The notes beneath the pieces were generated by a model. That model had not been told where the DNA came from and did no database searches. It was given only the letters and a program-made list of their open reading frames with translations. The translations under genes and the position numbers were made by a program. Positions 36,213 through 46,604 of a DNA stretch of 64,000 bases are shown one piece after another; the stretch's first letter is position 1; every line of letters begins with the position of its first letter. Origin of the DNA: Pisaster brevispinus (Eukaryota; Echinodermata; Asteroidea; Forcipulatida; Asteriidae); contig JAMKCF010000001.1 in assembly GCA_023634235.1 (NCBI GenBank), forward strand, positions 610,001-674,000, given 5' to 3'.

Positions 36213-37314
36213 CATGTTGAAGACTACCCGAACACCTGAAGATCTGGACAATACACGCCTTTTCGAGTGCGAGCAGTGTGACACAGTGTTCATACAGCGT
36301 AGGAGTTTGAACCGTCATATCCAGGTTAGGCATGATCCACCAGCGTTTGCGTGGTGAAGGAGGTGTCCCTTCAAAAGCAATCGTCGGGATAACCTTTGGC
36401 GGCATTATAGGCATGATCATGAGGCTCACATAGATGACATGGAGCTAGTTCAGCTTAAGTCTCACAAGGCCAGAGACAAGCGCTTACATGGAATGACAGG
36501 TAGACGTATCACCGTGGAGTTGTCTCGATGCGGGGGGAAGAAATTTGCAGTTCAAAACAAAGCATCACAATTCACCACGGCGAAGGGGATCATCAACATC
36601 TCGGAGAGGCGCGTCTGATGAGCGCCCAAGGCCCAAGGCAGCGACGTAAGAACGAAAATTACACGCCCAGATGAGGAAGGATTTTTCCCAGTACGTTAGA
36701 CAGCACCCGTTCATACGGATGTAGCCGCTGACGTCACCCTCCCCCCGACAGAGAGGACCCCCGAAGACACAACAAACGCAACCTCATTGCAGCCCCCAGA
36801 CGATGCGATATCTCTAGCGCCCTCCACGTCGCTATTCGCACCGTCCCCACCAGCAAGTGTCCCTACAGCACCTGCAGAATTGACTACCAGCGCTACTGCT
36901 AACCTAGTTGCAAGTGATTCGATGCCACTTCCGAATCCCAAACCAGCTTTACGTTTGACGGGAGGAAAGCCCCTTGCTTGAGCGTGGGCGATGAGCCAGG
37001 AAGTCGTGCAGTCCTCGGAATCGTCCGAAGACGACACCCAAGCAGCAAAGCATGTTCCACAAGAGCCACATGAGGATACTATACGTGTACAGCAAGAAAA
37101 CGTCGGATGGGCATTAGACATCAACCTGAACGATGTGATGCATGGAAGCGTTACCCAGGTGACGGAGACTCTACACACGACCCCTTATAAAAGGACGGCA
37201 TCAAGACTGAGGAACGTAGACGGACTCGCGTTTATGACGTCAACTTTGAAGCCGGGTTTTCTCGTCATTAGAGATTTGTTGTGCAGTTGCTCCACGGAGA
37301 CGCACTTTTCCTAA
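36213..37314 (+). pseudogene. Extra zinc-finger reading frame of the Gypsy element (env position)
   Basis: Lies after integrase and before the 3' LTR, in the position env would occupy. From the ATG at 36213 a frame encodes a classical C2H2 finger, CEQCDTVFIQRRSLNRHIQVRH (Cys2, then His-x4-His), near 36270-36335. After one TGA (36355-36357) the same frame holds a second finger-like stretch ending RRDNLWRHYRHDH, then a basic region to a stop at about 36618. Frames 36787-36981 (rich in Pro, Ala, Ser, Thr) and 36991-37314 (acidic, then mixed) follow. No signal peptide or membrane anchor is seen, so it is not an envelope gene. It could be a captured host zinc-finger gene; its function is unknown. 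Confidence 0.6.
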
Positions 37315-37617
37315 AGAGTTAATGTTTATTAAGTTTGTGTTGAAGCTCCGAAACACTGGGAGTTACCTCACGTTGTTTCAAGTATAAAGTTACACCCGAT
37401 TTTAAGAGGTGCTTCTTGAGGTGACCCTCTACTCTATGTTTAGATACAGTTGAGGAGGCGCTGTTTAAATTTGAGGAGGCGCTGCAGCGCGCTGTTTGTA
37501 TGTTGTAATATGTTGTAATATTTTTGGGCTGATGGTCACTCTTCGTTGTAATTTGCTTATTTTCAGTAATGTTGTTTAAGCTTAGGAACGGGACATTCCT
37601 GCCTAAAGAGGCGCCAT
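37315..37617 (+). other. Gypsy 3' untranslated region and polypurine tract area
   Basis: Non-coding stretch before the 3' LTR. Short direct repeats (gaggaggcgctg-like, near 37450-37490) are present, and the weakly purine-rich taaagaggcg just before TGTAACGC is the likely plus-strand primer area. Confidence 0.5.
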
Positions 37618-38062
37618 TGTAACGCAAACTTGTTGGGCGAGTGCCAGAGCGGTAGTAAGCCAATAGCAGACTGCTACGCCACAGCGCGCGAAAAGTTACA
37701 CGAGGCAGCGCGTGGATGGGGGAGTTGAACTATTGGTAGCGGTGCGGCAAGTCGTGCTACAGTTACAAGTTGCATGACAACGGGAGGCGCTATACATTAA
37801 AGTTTTGGGGAAAATACATGTACCCGTGTTTGTTCTACTGGAGGCGCTATTTAATTAGCTAGCAGACCTAAAGAGAGTGAAAGGGAGTGAAAAGTTGTGT
37901 TGGAGTAAATAAAATATTGTCAACCAGAATTATCTTCGTGATGTAGCCATTATTTCTGTCGCCTCCACTTAGTTTTAATCTGCCCTATAGACATGAAATA
38001 TACTTTCGCAAAACGGACGGCCTTTGGTCCAGCCGCTCGGGCCTTTGGGTAGAACCGTCACA
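37618..38062 (+). repeat. Gypsy 3' LTR
   Basis: 445 bp, TGTAACGC...CCGTCACA, partner of the 5' LTR at 6632-7084. Followed directly by satellite sequence. Confidence 0.93.
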
Positions 38063-38600
38063 GTTGTTATAAATGTCTGTACACTGTGCAATGAAAAGAC
38101 AGACATTTAACGGGATTATACTGTCCAACATTATGGGGTTGTAGGCCATACTTGTCTGTACATTGTGAAGAGATATTACAGACATTTAATGGGGCTGTAG
38201 ATATTATCTGTCTGTACACTGTGCAAGTAAAATACAAACATTTAATGGGATTAAAGTGAGTGTCCAACATTATGGGGTTGTAGACCATATTTGTCTGTAC
38301 GTTGTGAAGAGATGGTACAGACAATTTATGGGGTTGTAGATGTTATCTGTCTGTACACTGCAAGGAAAGACCAGGCATTTAATTGGGTTAAACTGTCCAT
38401 CATTATGGGTTTGTAGACCATACCAACATGTATCTGTTCATTGTGAATTATTGTCCAACAGCATAGGGTTATAGAAGATATCAGTCTGTAAACTGAAGAG
38501 ATTACATACATGTTATGTTTTTTTGTGTCCAACAATATGGGGTTATCTGTCTGTACAATATGAAAGGAAAATACACACATGTAATGGGCTTATTCCAAGG
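38063..38600 (+). repeat. 136-bp satellite, right block (decaying)
   Basis: Continuation of the satellite interrupted at 6631, starting in the matching register (gttataaatgtctgtac). About four monomers, progressively diverged toward the right, as expected at an array edge. Confidence 0.9.
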
Positions 38601-38613
38601 GCAGTTTTAGCAT

Positions 38614-38650
38614 TGCATTGTGGGAGTTGTGGGACAGAAAAAGATGGCGG
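38614..38650 (+). promoter_or_regulatory. Promoter-like motif pair (ZNF143-type and YY1-type)
   Basis: tgcattgtgggagttgt at 38614-38630 resembles the ZNF143/STAF core-promoter motif. aagatggcgg at 38641-38650 resembles a YY1 site and overlaps the start codon. Both are typical of TATA-less metazoan promoters close to the transcription start. The assignment is by resemblance. Confidence 0.5.
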
Positions 38651-38936
38651 AGCACATTGACACAGCAGAAGAGGCAGCAGAAGTGGCAGCAGAACAGGCC
38701 TACATGGACATGGTAGAAGTGATGGCAGAGATGGAAGAAGACGTACAAAGCATCCCCCCTACACCCCCAATCAGGTCTATTTCTCTGCGGGCATCGAGGT
38801 GGAACACAATTGATAATTTAGCAAGGCAACAGTTTAACCTGCAGATAATAATTGTGATGTTTTTCATTTGGCTGCTGTCGCTCTCCATTTTGTTATTGTC
38901 CACCTACATGTACAATCTACATAAAGGTAATTCTTT
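38644..38936 (+). CDS. First coding exon of an unrecognised membrane protein
   Basis: The ATG at 38644 sits in a good context (aagATGG). The exon encodes about 97 residues: an acidic, Ala/Glu-rich N-terminus (AEEAAEVAAEQAYMDMVEVMAE), a short Pro/Ser linker, then one strong hydrophobic helix (QIIIVMFFIWLLSLSILLLST) near residues 69-90. It ends at a consensus donor, AAAG|GTAATT (38936/38937). If the donor is not used, the frame stops at 39000. Acidic N-terminus and late membrane segment suggest a single-pass protein with a cytosolic N-terminus; this is inference. No later exon was identified. The gene starts about 45 bp after the satellite. Confidence 0.5.
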
Positions 38937-39219
38937 CTTGTCAGGGATTTACACAAAAAACAAGATTTACAGAATGGATGGAATTGTGCTAACATTGTGA
39001 CTCATGAGAAGTCATTATAGTAACTTAGGTTAATCCATAATTAAGACGAGACAAGCAATTTATTTAATTTTCCAATGTTCCTATAACGTTTCTCAATCAT
39101 GAGTAGAGGACATCATATTTAACTGCAAGGAACCAAAGTTACAAACAGGAAGCATGAGCACACATATTGGTTCTTTTTCTTGCATTTGTCTATTATCGTT
39201 AATTTGTATTTTGTATTTA

Positions 39220-39367
39220 TTTTTTTTTTTTTTATTCATTTATTTATTATTTATTTATTTATTTATTCATTTATTTATTTATTATTTATTTATTTATATT
39301 ATTATTACTATTATTATTTTTTTATTTTTTTATTTTTTTTTATATTATTGTTATTATTAGTAGTATT

Positions 39368-39403
<36 letters not shown>

Positions 39404-39460
39404 GTTATTATTATTATTATTATTATTATTTATTAATTTTTTTTTTTTTTTTGGGGGGGG
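39220..39460 (+). repeat. Simple repeats: poly-T, (ATTT)n, (ATT)n, poly-G
   Basis: Successive T-rich microsatellites followed by a short run of G near 39453-39460. The apparent reading frames here are translated repeats. Confidence 0.95.
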
Positions 39461-39974
39461 TTAATCCCTCAGGGGCCATGATAGGGTTCAATGTGAGCAA
39501 GTCCATTAAGTTGTGATTTCGCATGCTCAACTACGTAAACATTTTGTGAACACAGCATTCAATACGCACCATACAATAAAGTAACATGACATATGGAATG
39601 CTGTTGACCAGTTGGGATGGGATTTACTGATAAAGAAACCTTTAAAAGAAAAAAACTAAAAATTAAGCGACACCTTTTTAAAAATATATATACATGTACA
39701 TGTTTTTTTTCTCAGAAATAAGCAGTCACAACCAGTCTGAAGATGGACACATGATTACTGAGTGGATGTAGTTTTTCTAGCGATGATGCAGCACGATGGT
39801 TAAGAGCAGCGACCGAACCAGCAGATGTGATTCATAAAATTAAACTTTCTGTCCAAAAGAACTTTCTGTCCAATAGTTTAAAGATTTATTTTTTGCTTTA
39901 GTAAATGAAAATTAAACGAACCATTATAATAAGGCTATGTGATGAATGATTCATGTTACGTCTACAAGATTTTT
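39461..39974. other. Spacer without recognised gene
   Basis: AT-rich sequence between the simple repeats and the 1.23-kb array. No coding region seen. Confidence 0.5.
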
Positions 39975-40097
39975 TCTGAAGAACAAGAAATAGATGCATG
40001 AGTCCGTCTTATGATATACAACATGCACCTCCAAAACACATTGTTCTAATCACTCCTGTAAGAGCTGTCCATGTTCTGTGGAAAACAATTCACAGGT

Positions 40098-40169
40098 TAT
40101 TCAGGTGGGAATCGAACCCACAACCTTCTGCATTATAGTGCAGACGTCTTACCACTAGACCACCGATCA
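40098..40169 (-). repeat. tRNA-like sequence, unit 1
   Basis: Read on the minus strand it has tRNA proportions: acceptor TGATCGG paired to CTGAATA, an A box TGGTCTAGTGG, an anticodon stem-loop around ctataat, and a T arm GTGGGTTCGATTCCCAC with a perfect B box. 72 nt without CCA. The anticodon loop is irregular (6 or 8 bases, depending on pairing) and the acceptor has a mismatch, so a tRNA-derived repeat is likelier than a working tRNA gene. Confidence 0.6.
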
Positions 40170-40402
40170 GCCTGTAATTCTTTCCCACAGAACTCAGCCC
40201 TGAAAAAAGAAACCAGAACAACATGAGTGTAAGGGCAACCTTTAATAGGGTACAAAGATAAAAAAAAAGAAAAAAAAGTTCTTGTCTTATGTAAGTATTC
40301 CAAAATACTTAAGGGGCACACAGCTGATGGCCAACCATTTTTCCCCCCAAAATGGTTGGCTATTTGACTTCAGTTTTTAAGGAAAAATTTTTGGCGAACA
40401 AA

Positions 40403-40480
40403 GAAACAACGACCAGAGCAGATTTGAATTGCAACTCCAGGGTTGACGTGCAGGTGCTCTACCAACTGACCTATACTCCT
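40403..40480 (-). repeat. Second tRNA-like stretch in each unit
   Basis: On the minus strand: an A-box-like TAGGTCAGTTGGTAGAGC, then a degenerate B box (ATTCAAATC). It recurs at the same offset in units 2-4. Probably a SINE head remnant; the T stem does not pair well. Confidence 0.4.
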
Positions 40481-40976
40481 ATGTTGGTGGTCTCCCTATT
40501 GCGTTGTCAATATCTTTGATCAGGTGCGCTAGTGAGAAGTCATTCAACCTTTACTGTCCTGCGTCCTGGATCATGAACAAGCTAGAATACTGCCTCTTTC
40601 CAGGTTGTATCGTACCTTCGGCATGACCCCAAGACTTCAAGGCAGTATATGGTAGAATGATTTCTGACTGCCAACTCTGGCAAAAATACAAACAAAAATT
40701 GAAAGACCACCAACATAGGACTTGACACACAGCTCAGGAAAGGCAGGTTCAAACCCTACTCTAGGCAGTAGTTCTTTGTTCACCTTAAATGCATGTTAAA
40801 ATGTACCCAATCAGTTTTCCTTGTTTACTATTACTTGATTCATATACATTGTACACTGTTAAAGATTAAGTATAAAGTTGGACATGTAAAAGCGACTGAA
40901 CCAAGATAAGTTTTAGCCTGAAGGTTTTGTTTACATGCTGGAGGTGAATAAAAGCTTGCAATCTGATGACAGATCT

Positions 40977-41117
40977 GGGGTTGATTTCACAAAACCCTTC
41001 CTAACTTAGGACTAGTCCTAGGCAATGCTAGGAGATAGGACTAGTCCTAAGTTAAGACCAGTTACTGGTCCTAACTTCAGATAAGACTAGTCTTATCTTT
41101 TTGTGAAATCGACCCCT
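40977..41117. mobile_element. 141-bp foldback element inside unit 1
   Basis: Ends ggggttgatttcacaaaa / tttttgtgaaatcgacccc are inverted repeats. The interior has palindromes such as taggactagtccta. Shorter versions are at 42219-42341 and 43445-43567. Unit 4 lacks it and reads cagatctggctgattga at 44665-44680, an empty site implying a CTG target duplication. Confidence 0.7.
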
Positions 41118-41339
41118 GGCTGAATGAATTTTGTCAAGGATTGGAAAGTGCATAAAAAGTAAAAACATTTACATGTACATGTATATTTATATGAAGATTT
41201 AGAGGTGCAATGTTTTTCTAAAGAACAAGAAATAGATGCATGAGTCCGTCTTATGATATACAACATGCTCCTCCAAAACACATTGTTCTAATCACTCCAT
41301 TACGAGCTGTCCATGTTCTGTGGAAGACAATTCACAGGT

Positions 41340-41411
41340 TATTCGGGTGGGAATCGAACCCACAACCTTCTGCATTATATTGCAGACGTCTTACCACTAG
41401 ACCACCGATCA
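41340..41411 (-). repeat. tRNA-like sequence, unit 2
   Basis: Same as unit 1, but the anticodon-loop region reads aatataat and the acceptor 3' strand is CCGAATA, which pairs better with TGATCGG. Confidence 0.6.
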
Positions 41412-42564
41412 GCCTGTAATTCTTTCCCACAGAACTCAGCCCTGAAAAAAGAAACCAGAACAACATGAGTGTAAGGGCAACCTTTAATAGGGTACAAAGA
41501 TTTTAAAAAAAAAGGGGGTTTTCTTGTCTTATGTAAGTATTCCAAAATACTTGAGGGGCACACAGCTGATGGCCAACAATTTTTCCCCCTAAAATTGTTG
41601 GCTATTTGACTTCAGTTTTTAAGGAAAACATTTCGGTCAACAAAGAAAGTACGACTAGAGCGGGATTTGAATTGCAACTCCAGGGTTGACGTGCTGGTGC
41701 TCTACCAACTGACCTATACTCCTATGTTGGTGGTCTCCCTATTTTGTTGTCAATATCTTTGATCAGGTGCGCTAGTGAGAAGTCATTCAACCTTTACTGT
41801 CCTGCGTCCTGGATTATGAACAAGCTAGAATACTGCCTCTTTCCAGGTTGTATCGTACCTTCGGCATGACCCCAAGACTTCAAGGCAGTATATGGTAGAA
41901 TGATTTCTGACTGCCAACTCTGGCAAAAATACAAACAAAAATTGAAAGACCACCAACATAGGACTTGACACACAGCTCAGGAAAGGCAGGTTCAAACCCT
42001 ACTCTAGGCAGTAGTTCTTTGTTCACCTTAAATGCATGTTAAAATGTACCCAATCAGTTTTCCTTGTTTACTATTACTTGATTCATATACATTGTACACT
42101 GTTAAAGATTAAGTATAAAGTTGGACATGTAAAAGCGACTGAACCAAGATAAGTTTTAGCCTGAAGGTTTTGTTTACATGCTGGAGGTGAATAAAAGCTT
42201 GCAATTGATGACAGATCTGGGGTTGATTTCACAAAACCCTTCCTAGGCAATGCTAAGAGATATGACTAGTCCTAAGTTAAGACCAGTTACTGGTCCTAAC
42301 TTCAGATCAGACCAGTCTTATCTTTTTGTGAAATCGACCCCTGGCTGATTGAATTTTGTCAAGGATTGGAAAGTGCATAAAAAGTAAAAACATTTACATG
42401 TACATGTATATTTATATGAAGATTTAGAGGTGCAATGTTTTTCTTAAGAACAAGAAATAGATGCACGATTCCATCTTATGATATACAACATGCTCCTCCA
42501 AAACACATTGTTCTAATCACTCCATTACGAGCTGTCCATGTTCTGTGGAAGACAATTCACAGGT

Positions 42565-42636
42565 TATTCGGGTGGGAATCGAACCCACAACCTTCTGCAT
42601 TATATTGCAGACGTCTTACCACTAGACCACCGATCA
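42565..42636 (-). repeat. tRNA-like sequence, unit 3
   Basis: Identical arrangement to unit 2. Confidence 0.6.
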
Positions 42637-43790
42637 GCCTGTAATTCTTTCCCACAAAACTCAGCCCTGAAAAAAGAAACCAGAACAACATGAATGTAAG
42701 GGCAACCTTTAATAGGGTACAAAGAAAAAAAAAAAAAAGGGGGTTTTCTTGTCTTATGTAAGTATTCCAAAATACTTGAGGGGCACACAGCTGATGGCCA
42801 ACAATTTTTCCCCCTAAAATTGTTGGCTATTTGACTTCAATTTTTAAGGAAAACGTTTCGGTCAACAAAGAAACAACGACCAGAGTGGGATTTGAACTGC
42901 AACTCCAGGGTTGACTTGCTGGTGCTCTACCAACTGACCTATACTCCTATGTTGGTGGTCTCCCTATTTTGTTGTCAATATCTTTGATCAGGTGCGCTAG
43001 TGAGAAGTCATTCAACCTTTACTGTCCTGTGTCCTGGATTATGAACAAGCTAGAATACTGCCTCTTTCCAGGTTGTATCGTACCTTCGGCATGACCCCAA
43101 GACTTCAAGGCAGTATATGGTAAAATTATTTCTGACTGCCAACTTTGGCAAAAATACAAACAAAAATTGAAAGACCACCAACATAGGACTTGACACACAG
43201 CTCAGGAAAGGCAGGTTCAAACCCTACTCTAGGCAGTAGTTCTTTGTTCACCTTAAATGCATGTTAAAATGTACCCAATCAGTTTTCCTTGTTTACTATT
43301 ACTTGATTCATATACATTGTACACTGTTAAAGATTAAGTATAAAGTTGGACATGTAAAAGCGACTGAACCAAGATGAGTTTTAGCCTGAAGGTTTTGTTT
43401 ACATGCTGGAGGTGAATAAAAGCTTGCAATCTGATGACAGATCTGGGGTTGATTTCACAAAACCCTTCCTAGGCAATGCTAAGAGATATGACTAGTCCTA
43501 AGTTAAGACCAGTTACTGGTCCTAACTTCAGATAAGACCAGTCTTATCTTTTTGTGAAATCGACCCCTGGCTGATTGAATTTTGTCAAGGATTGGAAAGT
43601 GCATAAAAAGTAAAAACATTTACATGTACATGTATATTTATATGAAGATTTAGAGGTGCAATGTTTTTCTTAAGAACAAGGTATAGATGCACGATTCCAT
43701 CTTATGATATACAACATGCTCCTCCAAAACACATTGTTCTAATCACTCCATTACGAGCTGTCCATGTTCTGTGGAAGACAATTCACAGGT

Positions 43791-43862
43791 TATTCGGGTG
43801 GGAATCGAACCCACAACCTTCTGCATTATATTGCAGACGTCTTACCACTAGACCACCGATCA
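43791..43862 (-). repeat. tRNA-like sequence, unit 4
   Basis: Identical arrangement to unit 2. Confidence 0.6.
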
Positions 43863-44824
43863 GCCTGTAATTCTTTCCCACAGAACTCAGCCCTGAAAAA
43901 AGAAACCAGAACAACATGAGTGTAAGGGCAACCTTTAATAGGGTACAAAGATAAAAAAAAAAAGGGGGGTTTTCTTGTCTTATGTAAGTATTCCAAAATA
44001 CTTGAGGGGCACACAGCTGATGGCCAACAATTTTTCCCCCTAAAATTGTTGGCTATTTGACTTCAGTTTTTAAGGAAAAATTTTTGGCGAACAAAGAAAA
44101 TACAACCAGAGCGGGATTTGAATTGCAACTCCAGGGTTGATGTGCCGGTGCTCTACCAACTGACCTATACTCCTATGTTGGTGGTCTCCCTATTTTGTTG
44201 TCAATATCTTTGATCAGGTGCACTAGTGAGAAGTCATTCAACCTTTACTGTCCTGCGTCCTGGATCATGAACAAGCTAGAATACTGCCTCTTTCCAGGTT
44301 GTATCGTACCTTCGGCATGACCCCAAGACTTCAAGGCAGTATATGGTAGAATGATTTCTGACTGCCAACTCTGGCAAAAATACAAACAAAAATTGAAAGA
44401 CCACCAACATAGGACTTGACACACAGCTCAGGAAAGGCAGGTTCAAACCCTACTCTAGGCAGTAGTTCTTTGTTCACCTTAAATGCATGTTAAAATGTAC
44501 CCAATCAGTTTTCCTTGTTTACTATTACTTGATTCATATACATTGTACACTGTTAAAGATTAAGTATAAAATTGGACATGTACAAGCGACTGAACCAAGA
44601 TAAGTTTTAGCCTGAAGGTTTTGTTTACATGCTGGAGGTGAATAAAAGCTTTCAATCTGATGACAGATCTGGCTGATTGAAAAGTTACAGGTGCAAGCTT
44701 TTCTGAAGAACAAAAAATGGATCCAAGAGTCCGTCTTATGATATACAACATGCTCCTCCAAAACACATTGTTCTAATCACTCCATTACGAGCTGTCCATG
44801 TTCTGTGGAAGACAATTCACAGGT

Positions 44825-44896
44825 TATTCGGGTGGGAATCGAACCCACAACCTTCTGCATTATAGTGCAGACGTCTTACCACTAGACCACCGATCA
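44825..44896 (-). repeat. tRNA-like sequence, unit 5 (partial unit)
   Basis: Carries the unit 1 type of anticodon loop (ctataat). This is the last part of the array before the end of the recombinase-like gene. Confidence 0.6.
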
Positions 44897-44960
44897 GCCT
44901 GTAATTCTTTCCCACAGAACTCATACAGCACTATAAAGTGTTTAGAACGTCGGCGTAGAG

Positions 44961-45232
44961 CTATGGATGATTTAAGCAGACCTTTTGTGCTTGGGGGTGA
45001 AGCCTCATCCAGGAAATTTTCTTCTTTATTTTGTCTGCCCCTATCTTCCAGATGGTGCCCCCAGAGCGTTTGCTGATAGAAATGCCCTTTGCCAGTTGGG
45101 CTTGCCCAGGGGTCTTGTCCAACTGGAAGAAAGAAGCAAACACACCTCTCAACTCAGATAGCTCTTGTGGTGTCCAACTGTGTCGGTTAATTGCTTTCTT
45201 CCGTTTCCTGTTCCTCTTTGGTTCAAATGCCT
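44961..45232 (-). CDS. Recombinase-like gene, last coding exon (Myb/SANT-like)
   Basis: Final exon, 90 residues to TAG at 44963-44961. The acceptor is ttttgcag at 45233-45240. The exon starts with two bases completing a Glu codon with the previous exon. The sequence KRKKAINRHSWTPQELSEL, then FFQLDKTPGQAQL and GTIWKIGADKIKKKI, resembles the Myb/SANT-like tail found after tyrosine-recombinase-like domains in a large animal gene family. Likely DNA or chromatin binding. The stop lies about 35 bp from the 1.23-kb repeat array, so the 3' UTR must be short or run into repeats. Confidence 0.65.
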
Positions 45233-45860
45233 CTGCAAAATAATCAGACTCACAATATTCTTTGTGTTGCTTGTTACACTATCTTTTGTAAACCTTTTTT
45301 GAGATAAATCCATATGAATTAACACACACATTCGACTAAGCCATCTTGAATTTTGTGTTGTGACACTTACATCATAACTGTAAGCATTTTAACTGTTTTC
45401 AAGGAGACACAAAAATAAAATAAAAAAAGAACAAAAAAATTAGGCAATTTTTGGGGGTCATGGACACTTTCTTCACATTAGTTCAGAAGTACTTTATTGA
45501 AATCTAAAATATAAAAAATTGTGCACAGTCAGTAACTCAGAACTTTTCTTAAAAAATACCCAGCTTAGGGCAAAATGAGAGTTAAATGCAATCAGTGTGA
45601 TGGGGTCTGGCCTTTCCCTTTTCATGAAAGAACAATTCAGACTGTTGTGTCAGCAAAATATACCACTTCTAGCCTCTCCATAATGGTAACATTGAGTATT
45701 ATGCCCTAATATTGATTTAATTAAATTTATTATACCAACTGTTCCCTCCCCAGCACCCTCACTATCATGAAATTTTATTTATTTTGAAATGACATACAAT
45801 GCCTACCCAGGTCTTGCAATAGGCACATATAGCCATATACGAATGAATATGAATGTATAC

Positions 45861-46004
45861 CTGTTTCTTCGAAATCATTGTCCAGGAGTTCTGGGATATA
45901 ATCTTGGGATTCACTGGCTTCCATGAGATGTGCACTTGCACTTGACGGAGGTAAATCATCACCAGTGGCAGGCAAGTCATGATCTTGCTTGTCGTACACA
46001 ATTT
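45861..46004 (-). CDS. Recombinase-like gene, acidic linker exon
   Basis: About 48 residues, Asp/Glu/Ser-rich (DKQDHDLPATGDDLPP ... IPELLDNDFEET). Acceptor tttttag and donor CAG|gtatac are both good. Phases match the neighbours (phase 1 on both sides). Probably a flexible linker between the recombinase core and the C-terminal Myb/SANT-like domain. Confidence 0.65.
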
Positions 46005-46408
46005 CTAAAAAGATTAAAAGAGTAATTTTGTTGCGTTATGTAGTGGCCCAGTGTACATGTATGTACATGTAGCTACTGCAGTATCTAAATGTTTATCTAA
46101 ATCTAACAAAAAAAGGTTTGTGTTTACACGACATATGCTTTAGCATGGTGTACCCAATAACCTGGTGTAAGACCTTCTGTATGACTGGGGCACACATAGA
46201 AACCAAAGTAATTGTGCAACTATATACAAATCAATTGATTTTGGTGAATTTACAACGCATTTAAAATACTACACTGATAATGGCATAGGAGTGTTTATTG
46301 TATTCCTTTCATATTGAATTATTCGTATAGTTTCATTCCAAGGAAGTATGAATGACACTAACAATTAATGAATAAACTTTTTTCGACCAACGAATGAAGT
46401 TTACTAAC

Positions 46409-46604
46409 CCTCAAGCTGTACATCTTGAAGCCCTTTTCCATGGTACTTGCTGACCAAGTTTTTGTCTTGGATCAACAAAATCTTGGCAATCTGGACTCTT
46501 TCAAGGATACCTGACATGGCCCTGTAATGCAATTGGTGAATGTCAAGGGTGTGACCAAGGTGATCACACACCCACTGCATTTGTTGGCTGCTTATATCTA
46601 ATGA
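46409..46604 (-). CDS. Recombinase-like gene, catalytic-end exon
   Basis: 65 residues, with WVCDHLGHTLDIHQLHYRA, which places the conserved His (LGH) and the candidate nucleophile Tyr (HYR) of the tyrosine-recombinase fold about ten residues apart, as expected. Acceptor ttttcag, donor GAGG|gttagt; it joins the previous exon in phase 0. Confidence 0.72.

Larger units (their letters stand above)
6632..38062 (+). mobile_element. Gypsy-derived composite (5' LTR, copy A, Helentron cluster, copy B, 3' LTR)
   Basis: A single pair of LTRs (6632-7084 and 37618-38062) brackets two non-identical internal regions in direct orientation. Flanks are gatg at 6628-6631 and gttg at 38063-38066, compatible with an aged 4-bp target duplication inside the satellite monomer. 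Copy A runs from the 5' LTR to about 12906. Its last ~60 bp reappear at 31321-31385, after the inserted Helentron cluster. Copy B starts abruptly inside gag at about 31383 and runs to the 3' LTR. No LTR lies between A and B. Both copies carry several frameshifts and stops, so the composite is dead. Confidence 0.8.
39975..44926 (+). repeat. Tandem array of ~1.23-kb units
   Basis: The landmark gaacaag recurs at 39981, 41223, 42448, 43674 and (as gaacaaa) 44708, giving spacings of 1242, 1225, 1226 and 1034 bp; the last unit is partial. Each unit carries a 72-bp tRNA-like sequence on the minus strand and a second, weaker tRNA-like stretch; units 1-3 also carry a foldback element. Units are highly similar. 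The array ends about 35 bp beyond the stop codon of the minus-strand recombinase-like gene. Confidence 0.92.

Noticed and set aside
39154..39464. Hydrophobic frames rich in Leu, Phe, Ile and Tyr
   Set aside because: Translated T-rich microsatellites.
40098..44896. Calling the five tRNA-like sequences working tRNA genes
   Set aside because: The anticodon loop cannot be folded to seven bases with a normal stem in either variant, and the acceptor has a mismatch; kept as tRNA-like repeats.
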